Shown here: positions 24,507 to 32,030 of the stretch, in pieces | How the letters are laid out: each line of letters begins with the position of its first letter | How positions within the stretch are numbered: the first letter of the stretch is position 1 | IMG/VR virus record: IMGVR_UViG_3300043778_000099 | Location: 1-35,485 of that record | From: a virus | DNA length: 35,485 bases | Direction: 5' to 3' (one strand) | The notes under the pieces: generated by a model | Database searches by the model: none | Seen by the model: the letters and a program-made list of their open reading frames with translations, nothing else | Told to the model about the DNA's origin: nothing | Made by a program: the position numbers and the translations under genes

Positions 24507-25069
24507 GAATGGATCGTTCCTCGGTTGTATTGGCGATCGCGGCGGGCCGCCCCGTTGTGACGGATCGGGCTCGCGCGATAGTCGAGCAGCGCGAGATGCG
24601 AACGCTGCGGCGCGTAGCGTTCGAGCATCGCGCGCAGGTTGTCGGCCTGGTCGCGCGTGATCGCGCGCGTGAGCCGGATCAGGTATTCGGCCCAGGCGTC
24701 GGCGCGGCCATGCACGTAGTCGCCGTTGCGGCGCATCGCGCCGTCGCGGCGACGGATCAGCCGGCCCTCGATCAGCGCGACCTCGCCGAAGCCGAGCCGC
24801 CGGATCACCTCGCGCACCGCCCACGGCGTGCCGCGCTTGCGATGCAGCTCGATCGCGCCGCGAATCAGCGCGCGCCGCGCATCCTCCGATTCCGCCAGCT
24901 CCCAGCCGTCCACCGAGACCTCGGTGGCCAGGTAGGGCAGCAGCGGCACGGGGCAGCGCGCGGGATCCCAGTACGCGCGCAGCGGGACCGGCAGCGTGTC
25001 GACGCGGCCCAGCGCGTGGGCGACGCGGCGTTCGAGCGGCGTCGCGTTCGGCGGCAGCAGGTCAGTCAT
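24503..25069 (-). CDS. Baseplate/tail protein gpI, set 2
   Basis: This 188-residue gpI family protein (LLPPNATPLERRVAHALGRV, PVPLLPYLATEVSVDGWEL, RKRGTPWAVREVIRRLGFG) is homologous to the set-1 gpI but strongly diverged, especially after residue 110. It overlaps gpJ2 by eight bases and the fibre gene by four. It probably fits the set-2 fibre onto the baseplate. Confidence 0.9.
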   Translation of the reverse strand: MTDLLPPNATPLERRVAHALGRVDTLPVPLRAYWDPARCPVPLLPYLATEVSVDGWELAESEDARRALIRGAIELHRKRGTPWAVREVIRRLGFGEVALIEGRLIRRRDGAMRRNGDYVHGRADAWAEYLIRLTRAITRDQADNLRAMLERYAPQRSHLALLDYRASPIRHNGAARRDRQYNRGTIHS

Positions 25070-25973
25070 CGACGCCGCCGTCGAGAATCTCGATGCCTTC
25101 GCAATACGGCGCGGCCGTGGTGCTGGTCACGAGATCGACGGCCGGCTCGCTCAGGTCGGTGCGCGTGATGCCCGCCGCCTGGATCACGCCGATCAGCGCG
25201 GAGGTCGCCACCTTGGCGCCGATCCGGTGCATCGCGTCGACATGTGCGCGGACGTTGTCGCGCGCGCGCCGGACCAGCAGCTCCGCGCCGACCGGTGATT
25301 GCGTGAAGACGGTCGCGCGCACCCGATAGCGGACGATGTCGGCCGACGCGACCTGCACGGTGTCGTTCAGCGGCCGCTGATCCTCCGCGCTCAGTGCGCG
25401 CGCGACGGCGTCGAGCAGGGCCGGCGGCGCCGTGCCGTCGCCGTCGCGCGCGAGCAGCGTGACCAGCACGTCGCCGGGACGCGGACGCGAACTGCGCGCG
25501 TCCAGCAGGCGGCCGTCGACGGCGAGCGCGCGCGACACGTAGGCGGCCGCCGGGCCCGCGGTGCTGAAGCCCTGCGGCGCGAGTTGAATGCGGCGGCGCA
25601 GGTCGGCGTCGCTTTCGTATTGAGCGGGGATCTGGCCGGCGGGGTCGCCGGGCGCGACGACGAGCCGCTCGACGCCGAACAGCGCGGCGCGCTGTTCGAG
25701 GTCCGCGCCGGTCGCATAGGCGAGCATCACGGCGCGCAGCGCGTCGTTGACGCGTTGCCGCCAGACCAGCTCGCGATAGCAGTTCTCCTGCAGCAGGCGC
25801 GCGAGCGGCTCGGATTCAAGCGCGAGCGTGGCGGCGATGCCCGCGCGTTCCTCCGCGGGCCACAGCGCGATCAACGCGGCCTTGCGCGCGGCCAGGAGCG
25901 CTTCGAAATCCAGCATCTCGAGCGCGTCGGGACGCGGCAGGCTGGCGAGGTCGATCAGGGCGGACAGGCTCAT
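25062..25973 (-). CDS. Baseplate wedge protein gpJ, set 2
   Basis: This 303-residue gpJ family protein (IDLASLPRPDALEMLDFEAL, YRELVWRQRVNDALRAVMLAYATG, LAPQGFSTAGPAAAYVSRAL, DVLVTLLARDGDG) has the same architecture as the set-1 copy at 21013-21921. It sits directly after V with a 13-bp gap, where W would be in P2. No second W is present, so either both J proteins use the same W or this set assembles without its own. Confidence 0.92.
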   Translation of the reverse strand: MSLSALIDLASLPRPDALEMLDFEALLAARKAALIALWPAEERAGIAATLALESEPLARLLQENCYRELVWRQRVNDALRAVMLAYATGADLEQRAALFGVERLVVAPGDPAGQIPAQYESDADLRRRIQLAPQGFSTAGPAAAYVSRALAVDGRLLDARSSRPRPGDVLVTLLARDGDGTAPPALLDAVARALSAEDQRPLNDTVQVASADIVRYRVRATVFTQSPVGAELLVRRARDNVRAHVDAMHRIGAKVATSALIGVIQAAGITRTDLSEPAVDLVTSTTAAPYCEGIEILDGGVDD

Positions 25974-25986
25974 GGGCGGCGCGGCG

Positions 25987-26652
25987 TCACAGCGGCGGGC
26001 TCGTGACCGCGTTCTCGCCCTGCGCGCGGTGCGTGTGGCCGGGGAGGCTCTTGCCTTGCGCGCGCACGTCGCCGCTGAATTCGGCGGCGCCGTCGATGCG
26101 CATCGTCGCGCCGCCGCCGCCGCCCTTGCCGGTCATGCCGGCCTGGAACTCGAAGGCGCCCTGCACGAGCAGCGAGCCGGTCACGGTGGTGGCGCCCGCG
26201 TCGATCGTCACGGTCTCGGCCTTGAGCGTCGCGGCCCGGGTCCGCACCTCGACCGAGCCGGGTGCGATCACGGTGAGCGTCGCGCCGGCCGGCAGCTCGG
26301 CGGTGAGTGCGTGCGCGGCATGGTTGTAGTCGATGCGCGCGCCGTCGGGATAGACGCGCGTGTGCGTGTCCGGGCTGTCGCCGGGCGCGCCGGCCGCATC
26401 CGAGAACACCCCGCGCAGCACGACGCCCTGCGCGGGGTCGCCGCTTTCCGACAGCAGCACCGCCTGCTCGCCGACGGTGGGCGGCAGCCATTCGCGCGTG
26501 GTGCCCGCGGCGGGCGTGAGCCAGCTCAGCCAGTCGGTCTGCAGCTCGCCGCTCTGGAAGCGGCACAGCGCGCGCGCGTGGTCGACCGCCATGATGCTGC
26601 CACGGCGGATCTGGTTGAGCATGAGGCGGGTCGATTCATTGCGGTCGTTCAT
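25987..26652 (-). CDS. V: Baseplate spike protein gpV
   Basis: This 221-residue protein starts with MNDRNESTRLMLNQIRRGSI, followed by an OB-fold domain (DWLSWLTPAAGTTREWLPPTVGEQAVLL; about 40-100). A beta-helical spike follows, ending in GHTHRAQGENAVTSPPL. The HTH motif near the end is the iron-binding tip typical of P2 gpV. It is the membrane-piercing tip of the tail. Only one spike gene is present for both J-I-H-G sets. Confidence 0.93.
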   Translation of the reverse strand: MNDRNESTRLMLNQIRRGSIMAVDHARALCRFQSGELQTDWLSWLTPAAGTTREWLPPTVGEQAVLLSESGDPAQGVVLRGVFSDAAGAPGDSPDTHTRVYPDGARIDYNHAAHALTAELPAGATLTVIAPGSVEVRTRAATLKAETVTIDAGATTVTGSLLVQGAFEFQAGMTGKGGGGGATMRIDGAAEFSGDVRAQGKSLPGHTHRAQGENAVTSPPL

Positions 26653-26717
26653 GCGTGCATCGTGCGGCACGCCGCGGCGCGGCGCACGGCGGCGCGTATG
26701 TCGCCGGCGCGGCGACG

Positions 26718-27155
26718 TCAGCCGAGGATCGTGCCGGGCGGCGCATAGAGGCCGGCGATCGACCAGGCCGGAGCCGGTTCGGACGGATGCTCGCCGCGCC
26801 GGCCGCCGTCGGGCAGGGTCGTCACGACGACCGGTTCCGACAGCTTCACGCGCAGCATCAGCCGGGGCGCGCCGTTGTCGGGCGTCATGTCGAAGGTCAC
26901 GCCGGTCTCGCGTTCGTCGGTCCGCAGCGGCAGCGCCGGCTCGTGCTCGGCGAGCCACGCGACGAGGGCGATCGCGAACGGATCGGGATCGCCCGGCGCA
27001 TCGCGCAGCGTGACGTTGAGCACGTAGCGGTATTCGAACGAGGGCGACGGCGCGCCGGTGGCGACGAGCGCGCCCTGCTCGATCGACACAGTGAGCTTGT
27101 CGGGCGACGCGCCCGCGGCGACGAGCGCACGGCGCAGACTGTCGGGTTTAATCAT
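26718..27155 (-). CDS. R: Tail completion protein gpR
   Basis: This 145-residue protein is similar to P2 gpR: MIKPDSLRRALVAAGASPDKL, then a beta segment FEYRYVLNVTLRDAPGDPDPFAIALVAWLAEHEP. In P2 it acts in tail completion. It follows the spanin genes and overlaps Rz1 by eight bases. In P2 the next gene is S; here the next gene is V, 65 bp further, so S is missing. Confidence 0.85.
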   Translation of the reverse strand: MIKPDSLRRALVAAGASPDKLTVSIEQGALVATGAPSPSFEYRYVLNVTLRDAPGDPDPFAIALVAWLAEHEPALPLRTDERETGVTFDMTPDNGAPRLMLRVKLSEPVVVTTLPDGGRRGEHPSEPAPAWSIAGLYAPPGTILG

Positions 27156-27417
27156 GGACGGACTCCTGGTCGGACTGGCAGACGACGATCGTGTCGACGA
27201 CCGCCGCGCATTCGGCCCACGCGCTTTCGGCGCGGGCGAGCGCGGCGCGCAGATCACCGTTGTCGCGTAGTGAGGTCGCCGGCAGCGTGCAGCGGCTCGC
27301 CGGCGCGCATGAATTCAAGATAGGAGCCGGCGCCGGTGAAGGCGGGGTGCTCGTGCAGGCGCACAACATCATCAGGCAGGGCAGCAGACGCCCACTCGCG
27401 CAGCTTCGCATGGTCAT
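27148..27417 (-). CDS. lysC: Rz1-like outer-membrane spanin lipoprotein
   Basis: This 89-residue protein has a short hydrophobic signal and lipobox LCAC with C21 (LLPCLMMLCACTSTPPSPAPAP), followed by a proline-rich stretch, the hallmark of Rz1. It begins inside the Rz gene in another frame (27254-27417 shared) and runs past its end. With Rz it would span the periplasm and fuse the inner and outer membranes at the last step of lysis, releasing tails from the cell. Confidence 0.82.
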   Translation of the reverse strand: MTMRSCASGRLLPCLMMLCACTSTPPSPAPAPILNSCAPASRCTLPATSLRDNGDLRAALARAESAWAECAAVVDTIVVCQSDQESVHD

Positions 27418-27694
27418 TCTCGAGTCTCCGGTAAGCGCTTTCCCGCGCGGCGAGCGTCGCGCGGGCCGTGTCGCGCGTGTGTTCGAGCGCGGCGAGCCGG
27501 ACGCGCGCGGCGGCTTCGAGTGCGCGGCGCGCGGCGAGTTCGCGGTCGCGGGCCGCGACCGCGGCTTCCGCCGTCAGGCGGGCGGTGCGGGCGGCGTCGA
27601 GTTCGGCGCGCAGCAGGCGCACGTAGGCGAGCGCGCCGCATGCGGCGGCGAGGGCGAGCAGCAGCGCGACGCCGCGCGACAGCCACGGGCTCAT
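27254..27694 (-). CDS. lysB: Rz-like inner-membrane spanin
   Basis: This 146-residue protein has one N-terminal membrane helix (about residues 6-26: SRGVALLLALAAACGALAYV). A long Ala/Arg/Glu-rich coiled coil follows (about 28-110) and ends in WASAALPDDVVRLHEHPAF, as in Rz/LysB proteins. Start overlaps the endolysin stop by four bases. It pairs with the overlapping Rz1-like gene. Confidence 0.85.
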   Translation of the reverse strand: MSPWLSRGVALLLALAAACGALAYVRLLRAELDAARTARLTAEAAVAARDRELAARRALEAAARVRLAALEHTRDTARATLAARESAYRRLENDHAKLREWASAALPDDVVRLHEHPAFTGAGSYLEFMRAGEPLHAAGDLTTRQR

Positions 27695-28479
27695 GCGGGG
27701 CGCGCGTACTGCGCGTAGACGCGCGCGAGCTTCGCGTCGTACTGATTGCGCGCGTAGTCCGGGCCGTTGTAGCCGCGCGCGAACGCGGCCCAGGCCTGGC
27801 GGCGCAGCGCGTCGAGCAGGGTCGGGTCCGCGCCCACGAAGCGCGCGAACGCGTCGAGCTGCTCGGCCGCGCCGGCGCGCATGCGCAGCACGAAATCGTC
27901 GATGCTCGCGTAGCCGAGCCGCGACCAGTGAAAGCCCATGATCTGGAACGCGCCCCAGCTGGCGGCTTCGTCGGCCGCGGCGAGATCGATCGCCTCGGCG
28001 CGCGCGAGGCGCGCGTATTCGGCGGCGCCGCCTGCATAGCCTCCCGGCGTGGTCGCGAGAATGTCCGGACAGGACGCGGCGAGCGGGGCGGGTGCGATGC
28101 CGCGCGCGGCGAGCCGTTTCCAGAACTGATGCCGTTCGAACAGGATGACGGGGCGGCCGTCGGGCAGGAAGCCGTTGCCGCGCGATTCGACCTCGGCGAC
28201 GGCTCGGACGGCGGCGAGCGGCGCGTCCAGGCGCGCGGCGACGGCGGCGAGCTCCGCCGCTTCGAGCGGCGCCGGCTGGACCGCGCGTTCGAGCGCGATC
28301 CAGGTCGCGGGGCCGGCGATGCCGTCGACGGCGAGCGCGCGATCGCGTTGCAGCGCGATCACGGCGCTTTGCGTGACGGCGTCGAAGCGGCCGGTCGCGA
28401 CGAGCGGATAGCCGGCGCGGGTCAGCTGGCGTTGCAGCAGGGCGACGTCCGGCCCGGCGTCGTTCAGGCGCACGGTCAT
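27691..28479 (-). CDS. Endolysin: peptidoglycan-binding domain plus N-acetylmuramidase (DUF3380)
   Basis: The start at MTVRLNDAGPDVALLQRQLT gives 262 residues. Residues 1-65 are a PG-binding-1 domain (LLQRQLTRAGYP...ALQRDRALAVDGIAGPATW). Residues about 80-260 are an N-acetylmuramidase domain, with likely catalytic E98 in EVESRGNGF and then ILFERHQFW, ASWGAFQIMGFHW and ARGYNGPDY. It cuts the cell wall to release particles. There is no signal peptide or SAR segment, so it depends on the holin. It overlaps both its neighbours by four bases. Confidence 0.93.
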   Translation of the reverse strand: MTVRLNDAGPDVALLQRQLTRAGYPLVATGRFDAVTQSAVIALQRDRALAVDGIAGPATWIALERAVQPAPLEAAELAAVAARLDAPLAAVRAVAEVESRGNGFLPDGRPVILFERHQFWKRLAARGIAPAPLAASCPDILATTPGGYAGGAAEYARLARAEAIDLAAADEAASWGAFQIMGFHWSRLGYASIDDFVLRMRAGAAEQLDAFARFVGADPTLLDALRRQAWAAFARGYNGPDYARNQYDAKLARVYAQYARPA

Positions 28480-28748
28480 CGCGCGCCCCGCAGGAGGCGC
28501 GCGACGTTGCCGCGCACGCCGAATACGAAGACACACAGCAGGGCGGCCCGCAGCGCCTCGACGGTCGAGATCCCGGCTTCGTGGACGAGCGCCTGGAACG
28601 CCGACCAGCCCGACACGACGACGAGCATCCACGCGACCCAGGCCACGCCGTGACGATGCCGAGCGCGACCGCGCCGATAGGTCAGCAGCCGCATGCAGAC
28701 CAGCAGATAGGCGATGAAGGCGGCGAGTGCAGGCGGATTCTCGAGCAT
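28476..28748 (-). CDS. Holin-like membrane protein (phage holin family)
   Basis: This 90-residue protein has three hydrophobic stretches (about 8-23, 35-52 and 62-78) separated by short basic loops (YRRGRARHRH, RGNVARLLRG). It resembles small phage holin families found next to P2-like endolysin genes. It overlaps the endolysin start by four bases. It may be the holin or an antiholin partner of the following 111-residue membrane protein. Confidence 0.75.
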   Translation of the reverse strand: MLENPPALAAFIAYLLVCMRLLTYRRGRARHRHGVAWVAWMLVVVSGWSAFQALVHEAGISTVEALRAALLCVFVFGVRGNVARLLRGAR

Positions 28749-28755
28749 GGCAGGC

Positions 28756-29091
28756 TCACTTCCTGAACAACGAGAGCAGATCGAACGACTTGATGCGCTC
28801 GATCAGCTGCAGGGTGAAGGTGATCGCGAGTGCCGAGGCGAAGAAGGCGGCGACGCCGGTCGAATGGATCGGAGTCGCCTGGATGACCTCGGGGGCGGAC
28901 TGATAGCCGACCGTGATCGAAATCAGCAGGTACGCGAAGCGTTGCAGGATCGACACGTCCTTCGACGTGACGACGACGAGCGCCGCACCGGTGAATGCGC
29001 CGAGCAGCGCGTTGCCGTCGATGCCGGGCATCAGGCCCGCGACGCCGATGGCGGCTGCTACGGAAAAGGTGGTGGTGCTCGGTTCGGCCAT
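28756..29091 (-). CDS. Phage holin (gpY position)
   Basis: The protein from MAEPSTTTFSVAAAIGVAGL has 111 residues. It has three probable membrane segments: about 8-22 with 25-40, 46-60 and 80-97 (GVAAFFASALAITFTLQLIE). The end is a charged SFDLLSLFRK. Position after gpX matches gene Y, the P2 holin. It would form the membrane lesions that let the endolysin out. The longer frame to 29154 adds only Arg/Ser-rich sequence and was rejected. Confidence 0.8.
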   Translation of the reverse strand: MAEPSTTTFSVAAAIGVAGLMPGIDGNALLGAFTGAALVVVTSKDVSILQRFAYLLISITVGYQSAPEVIQATPIHSTGVAAFFASALAITFTLQLIERIKSFDLLSLFRK

Positions 29092-29107
29092 TGGCGCGGC
29101 TCCAGGG

Positions 29108-29314
29108 TTAATCGAAGAGTTGCAGGAGCGGGACCGGCTTTTGCGCGGCGGCAAGCTCGGGCATGTCGACCGCGACGCCGATGGGCAGCATGGGGCCGTG
29201 GTCGGCGAGGCCCGTGTTGTGTTCGAGCACGGCCTCGACCATGCCGCGCGTGCGGCCGTAGTGACGCCAGCACATGGCGTCGACGGTGTCCCCTTGTTGC
29301 GAACGGATGATCAT
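29108..29314 (-). CDS. X: Tail protein gpX (LysM-like)
   Basis: This 68-residue gpX family protein (MIIRSQQGDTVDAMCWRHYG then VLEHNTGLADHGPMLPIG) has a LysM-like fold and acts in tail assembly. It is the first gene of the surviving late operon. In P2 it is preceded by head genes Q-P-O-N-M-L; here there is nothing head-like between it and the att core at 29643. Confidence 0.92.
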   Translation of the reverse strand: MIIRSQQGDTVDAMCWRHYGRTRGMVEAVLEHNTGLADHGPMLPIGVAVDMPELAAAQKPVPLLQLFD

Positions 29315-29537
29315 CGGATCGGCTCCATGATGGAAAAGCGGTGCGCGTCGGTGACCGGCTCACGGGCGGCGGGCAGGGCGTGACGGTCAGGTCCGGCGCC
29401 CGCGCGCCGACGTCGCCGGGCCGGGCGGACAGCGTCGGAACGATGGTGCGGGGTGGGGCGTCGGGCGGCAACGGACGGCGTGCGTCGTGGCGGCGGGGAC
29501 GCCGCGACGCGGCGCGGGTGCAGCGGAATTGCACCTT

Positions 29538-29632
29538 GGGTGGGGACGGGCAGGCTTGGGGGAGATTGGGTGAGCTTGGAGTTGCGGGCGGGGGTGGGGG
29601 TAAGGCGTTGATTTGTCTGGGGTTGGGGGGGC
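29538..29632 (+). other. G-run-rich tract with G-quadruplex potential
   Basis: At least nine runs of three to seven G residues, such as GGGTGGGGACGGG and GCGGGCGGGGGTGGGGG, occur within 95 bp on the plus strand, next to the att core. Several sets of four runs have short loops. The tract is non-coding. Confidence 0.6.
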
Positions 29633-29642
29633 GAGCATCGTG

Positions 29643-29661
29643 CTCCGAAGGCAGGGGTTGC
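29643..29661 (+). repeat. Att-core copy 3, right end of the element
   Basis: CTCCGAAGGCAGGGGTTGC is identical over 19 bp to 2008-2026, running from the anticodon loop to the start of the T arm of the tRNA-Arg(CCG) fragment. It lies where the phage genes end. After the core the tRNA sequence stops, so the remaining tRNA 3' end expected on the chromosome side is missing. Tyrosine integrases often cross over in the anticodon region, which fits this core. Confidence 0.7.
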
Positions 29662-29838
29662 GAGGAGGGCGCTCGGTCGTCCTCCCGGCTGCCGGACAAC
29701 GCGCGGGCGAGGGGTTGACGCGTCTGTCCGGCACCTCGGGCCGGGCCTATTTCCGCCTTGCCCGAGGGAGGCGGAATCGGCCCGGTGCGGCCGGCATGGA
29801 CAGCCGGTGCAGCGGAGGCGTCTCCACCGCGATCCGCT

Positions 29839-30774
29839 TCACCCCAACTTCAGCAGATCCCGATACGCATCGATGTGCTGATACCCGGCCTGCCCGGTGA
29901 ATTTTCGATAGTTGTGGCCTTCATTCTGCACGCCCTCGAGCCGATGCGAGGTGCCGCAATGGGTATATCCCAGATCGAGCGCGACGACATCCCGCACGAT
30001 CTTCTTGATGTAATCCGGCGTGCCGATGTCGTGGTAAAGCGAATCGATCTGCTTCAGGTCGCTGCTGTTCCACGCGTGCGGAACGATATCGAGCGAATTC
30101 CACACGCGCGTCAGCTTGCCCTGCAGCACGCTGTCCGAATAGCGCGCGAAGGCCGCATTGCCGGCGGTCGCGCCGGCGAAGGCGTAACAGCTGAGATTCG
30201 CGGCCAGCTTGCCGAGTGTCTCGTGAAAGAGCAGCGCGAGCGTGGCCGCCATGGTGCCGCCGAGGCTGTGCCCGGTGATCGTCAGCCGGGCGGTGGCGGG
30301 AAGCGCGCTCAGCACATCGGTCAGCTTGCCCGTGCCCGGATTCAGCGAGGATGGGGTTGTCAGAACGGCTTGCAGGCCGATGTCCGTTGCCGGGGAAATC
30401 AGCGCGGGAGACGGGCAGCCCGAGACGTATTGCTGGAACGGGACGAGCGGAGGCAGCACGTCGAGATCCTCGAGACCGACTTCGAGCAGCGCGAGGAAGT
30501 TGGTTCCGCTCGTCGCGACCCGGTAATCGTCGGGGTCCTGCGTCCCCTGCAGGACGGCCGTGACGTTGGCGGGGAATCCGCTGGGGTCCATGTAGACGGA
30601 GGGTCCCCAGATGATCGTGTATTGGTCCCGGGTAAGGGACGAGGCCTTGAGTGCGGCCTGAATTTCCTTTTGCAGCAGAACCGGGGTGATGTTCATCTGG
30701 TTCTGCCCGACATTGGTCGCGTAGGCGAGGGTGAGATTGAGTTGAAGATCGTGGAAGACATCTCTCCGTGACAT
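29839..30774 (-). CDS. Class 3 lipase family protein
   Basis: This 311-residue alpha/beta hydrolase has GHSLGG with nucleophile S170. Probable acid D229 is in NSLDIVPHAW and probable histidine H300 in QHIDAY, the fungal lipase-like (class 3) arrangement. There is no signal peptide, so the site of action is unclear. AGGAGGT lies seven bases before the ATG, a strong ribosome binding site. It stands alone just outside the element. A short diverged copy of its NSLDIVPHAW region occurs at 32031-32095. Confidence 0.85.
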   Translation of the reverse strand: MSRRDVFHDLQLNLTLAYATNVGQNQMNITPVLLQKEIQAALKASSLTRDQYTIIWGPSVYMDPSGFPANVTAVLQGTQDPDDYRVATSGTNFLALLEVGLEDLDVLPPLVPFQQYVSGCPSPALISPATDIGLQAVLTTPSSLNPGTGKLTDVLSALPATARLTITGHSLGGTMAATLALLFHETLGKLAANLSCYAFAGATAGNAAFARYSDSVLQGKLTRVWNSLDIVPHAWNSSDLKQIDSLYHDIGTPDYIKKIVRDVVALDLGYTHCGTSHRLEGVQNEGHNYRKFTGQAGYQHIDAYRDLLKLG

Positions 30775-31430
30775 GATGAAACCTCCTGTCTCTCAAGGTG
30801 CGGTTGTCGGCCCGTTGCTCATGGGGCGTCGGTGAGTCCATGACGTGCCGACGCATCACGAGCCATGTCCTTGCCGTCATCGCCGACACGCATGAAGCAT
30901 TTCAGTTTAGAAAGGCCTCGGCCCGGCGGCCCTACCATTTATCGGGGGAGAGGCCTCGCAGGCCCAATGAGGCTGGCCGCCGAACCGCGCACCGGGTTCT
31001 GGCTGCCCATTCCGGTAGTCGTGACCGGGCACGCAGCTTCGGAACGCTCCTTCAGGCGAATCAGCTTTTTCTTCGTGTCGCGCGCTTGCGTATTTGGATG
31101 GCCGCAAGGAATGTGCGCCGAATTGGGCTGAACAGGCTGGCAACAGAAACGCCGGGCAGTTTTTCAAAAACTAAAGTTGACTATTGATCTGTCGTTATAG
31201 GGAGGGCGTAAGGAAGCTGTCATGCGCGATGCAAGCGAGTCGATGCATGACGTCGATTCTTACGCGATGGAGCGTCGACGGTTCGCGGAATCGCAGGGCA
31301 CGGCTTGCTGTGTGCCCTTCCCGGTCCGGATGCGAAGACTGATTCGAGCATGGGGCCAAGCACCTTGCGCGAACCTCCCGCTCAACGCTTCGAAACCCAG
31401 TCGGGCATGAACCTTGAGAGGACTAGATCA
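30775..31430. other. Intergenic region without a convincing gene
   Basis: Several short frames cross this 656-bp stretch but none has a protein-like composition with a ribosome binding site. A small inverted repeat AGTTTTT-C-AAAAACT lies at 31158-31172. TTGACT (31177) and TTATAG (31195) are spaced too closely for a normal sigma70 promoter. GAGAGGA before 31431 is the ribosome binding site of the next gene. Confidence 0.5.
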
Positions 31431-31838
31431 ATGCGTACGAAAATTGTCGCCGCACTGCTGGCGGTTGCCGTTCCCCTGGTAAGCAGCGCGGCGACGTCGA
31501 TTCCGATCGACGCGCGCAACAACTGCATCACCGCCGTGTTCGGCCGCGCGCCGGGCGGCACACCGGCGCGCTTCCAGCTCACGCCGGGACGCTATGTCAT
31601 TTCGCTCGTATCCAACAACATGAGCTGCGCCGGTGGCGGATTGGGCGGCGGCTGCCTGATCGACACCGTGTTCATGCAGGGCGGTTGGGGCACGGCTCAC
31701 TGGGGCACCAACGCCACGGCGCATCCGTCGGTAATTGATGTCACCAATACCACGACGGATATGTACGCATACGTCAGCGACGACATTTGTTCCGACAATG
31801 CCGGCGGGGCGACGTTGCTGATCCAGCCGGCCAACTGA
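31431..31838 (+). CDS. Small secreted protein, function unknown
   Basis: This 135-residue protein has a clear signal peptide (MRTKIVAALLAVAVPLVSSA, cleavage expected near residue 20-21). The mature part is beta-rich with RFQLTPGRYVISLVSNN, a Gly-rich C-containing segment and TTTDMYAYVSDDICSDN. Four cysteines in the mature part could form disulphides. GAGAGGA lies about seven bases before the ATG. It is followed by a perfect terminator hairpin, so it is a single-gene unit. The fold recalls small secreted beta-sandwich proteins, but I recognise no family. Confidence 0.75.
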   Translation: MRTKIVAALLAVAVPLVSSAATSIPIDARNNCITAVFGRAPGGTPARFQLTPGRYVISLVSNNMSCAGGGLGGGCLIDTVFMQGGWGTAHWGTNATAHPSVIDVTNTTTDMYAYVSDDICSDNAGGATLLIQPAN

Positions 31839-31895
31839 GCGCGCATTGCGCTTGCCGCGGGACGCGCCTCACGCATGGTTCCGGTGAGGCGGCAG

Positions 31896-31927
31896 GACAA
31901 GAGGCGCTTCGGCGCCTCTTGTCTTTT
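31896..31927 (+). terminator. Rho-independent terminator
   Basis: GACAAGAGGCGC, a TTCG tetraloop and GCGCCTCTTGTC make a perfect 12-bp hairpin followed by TTTT, 58 bp after the stop of the small secreted protein gene. Confidence 0.93.
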
Positions 31928-32030
31928 CGCCGACTCGGCGAACCATTGCGGGGCGGCCGTTGCGACACACCTGTTCTGCTTGCCGTGCCGGTGAACGCCG
32001 GAATGTCCGATAGATCCGGTCGCTTTTCCG

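Larger units (their letters stand above)
3214..29661. mobile_element. P2-like headless element (tailocin candidate) flanked by att-like repeats
   Basis: The element runs from the shortened tRNA-Arg repeat beside the integrase to a 19-bp att-core match at 29643-29661. It contains integration, excision, primase, repressor, Ogr, lysis and a full set of contractile-tail genes in near-P2 order. No portal, terminase, scaffold, capsid or head-completion gene lies inside it, and none is seen elsewhere in the window. A second J-I-H-G cassette sits between V and W. The boundaries rest on the repeats and on the last recognisable phage genes; the right boundary is less certain because the tRNA sequence stops after the 19-bp core. 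Confidence 0.75.
29315..29838. other. Gene-free right end of the element
   Basis: I see no gene in these 524 bp. Frames on the minus strand give Pro/Arg-rich low-complexity peptides and show no trace of gpL or other head proteins. The stretch holds a G-run-rich tract at 29538-29632 and the 19-bp att core at 29643-29661. No clear TGT-N12-ACA Ogr dyad was found for the late operon that starts at 29314. Confidence 0.6.

Noticed and set aside
29058-29734. Possible gpL or other head gene remnant upstream of gpX
   Set aside because: All three minus-strand frames give Pro/Arg-rich sequence without any head-completion motif.
31177-31200. Sigma70 promoter TTGACT/TTATAG
   Set aside because: The spacing is only about 12 bases.
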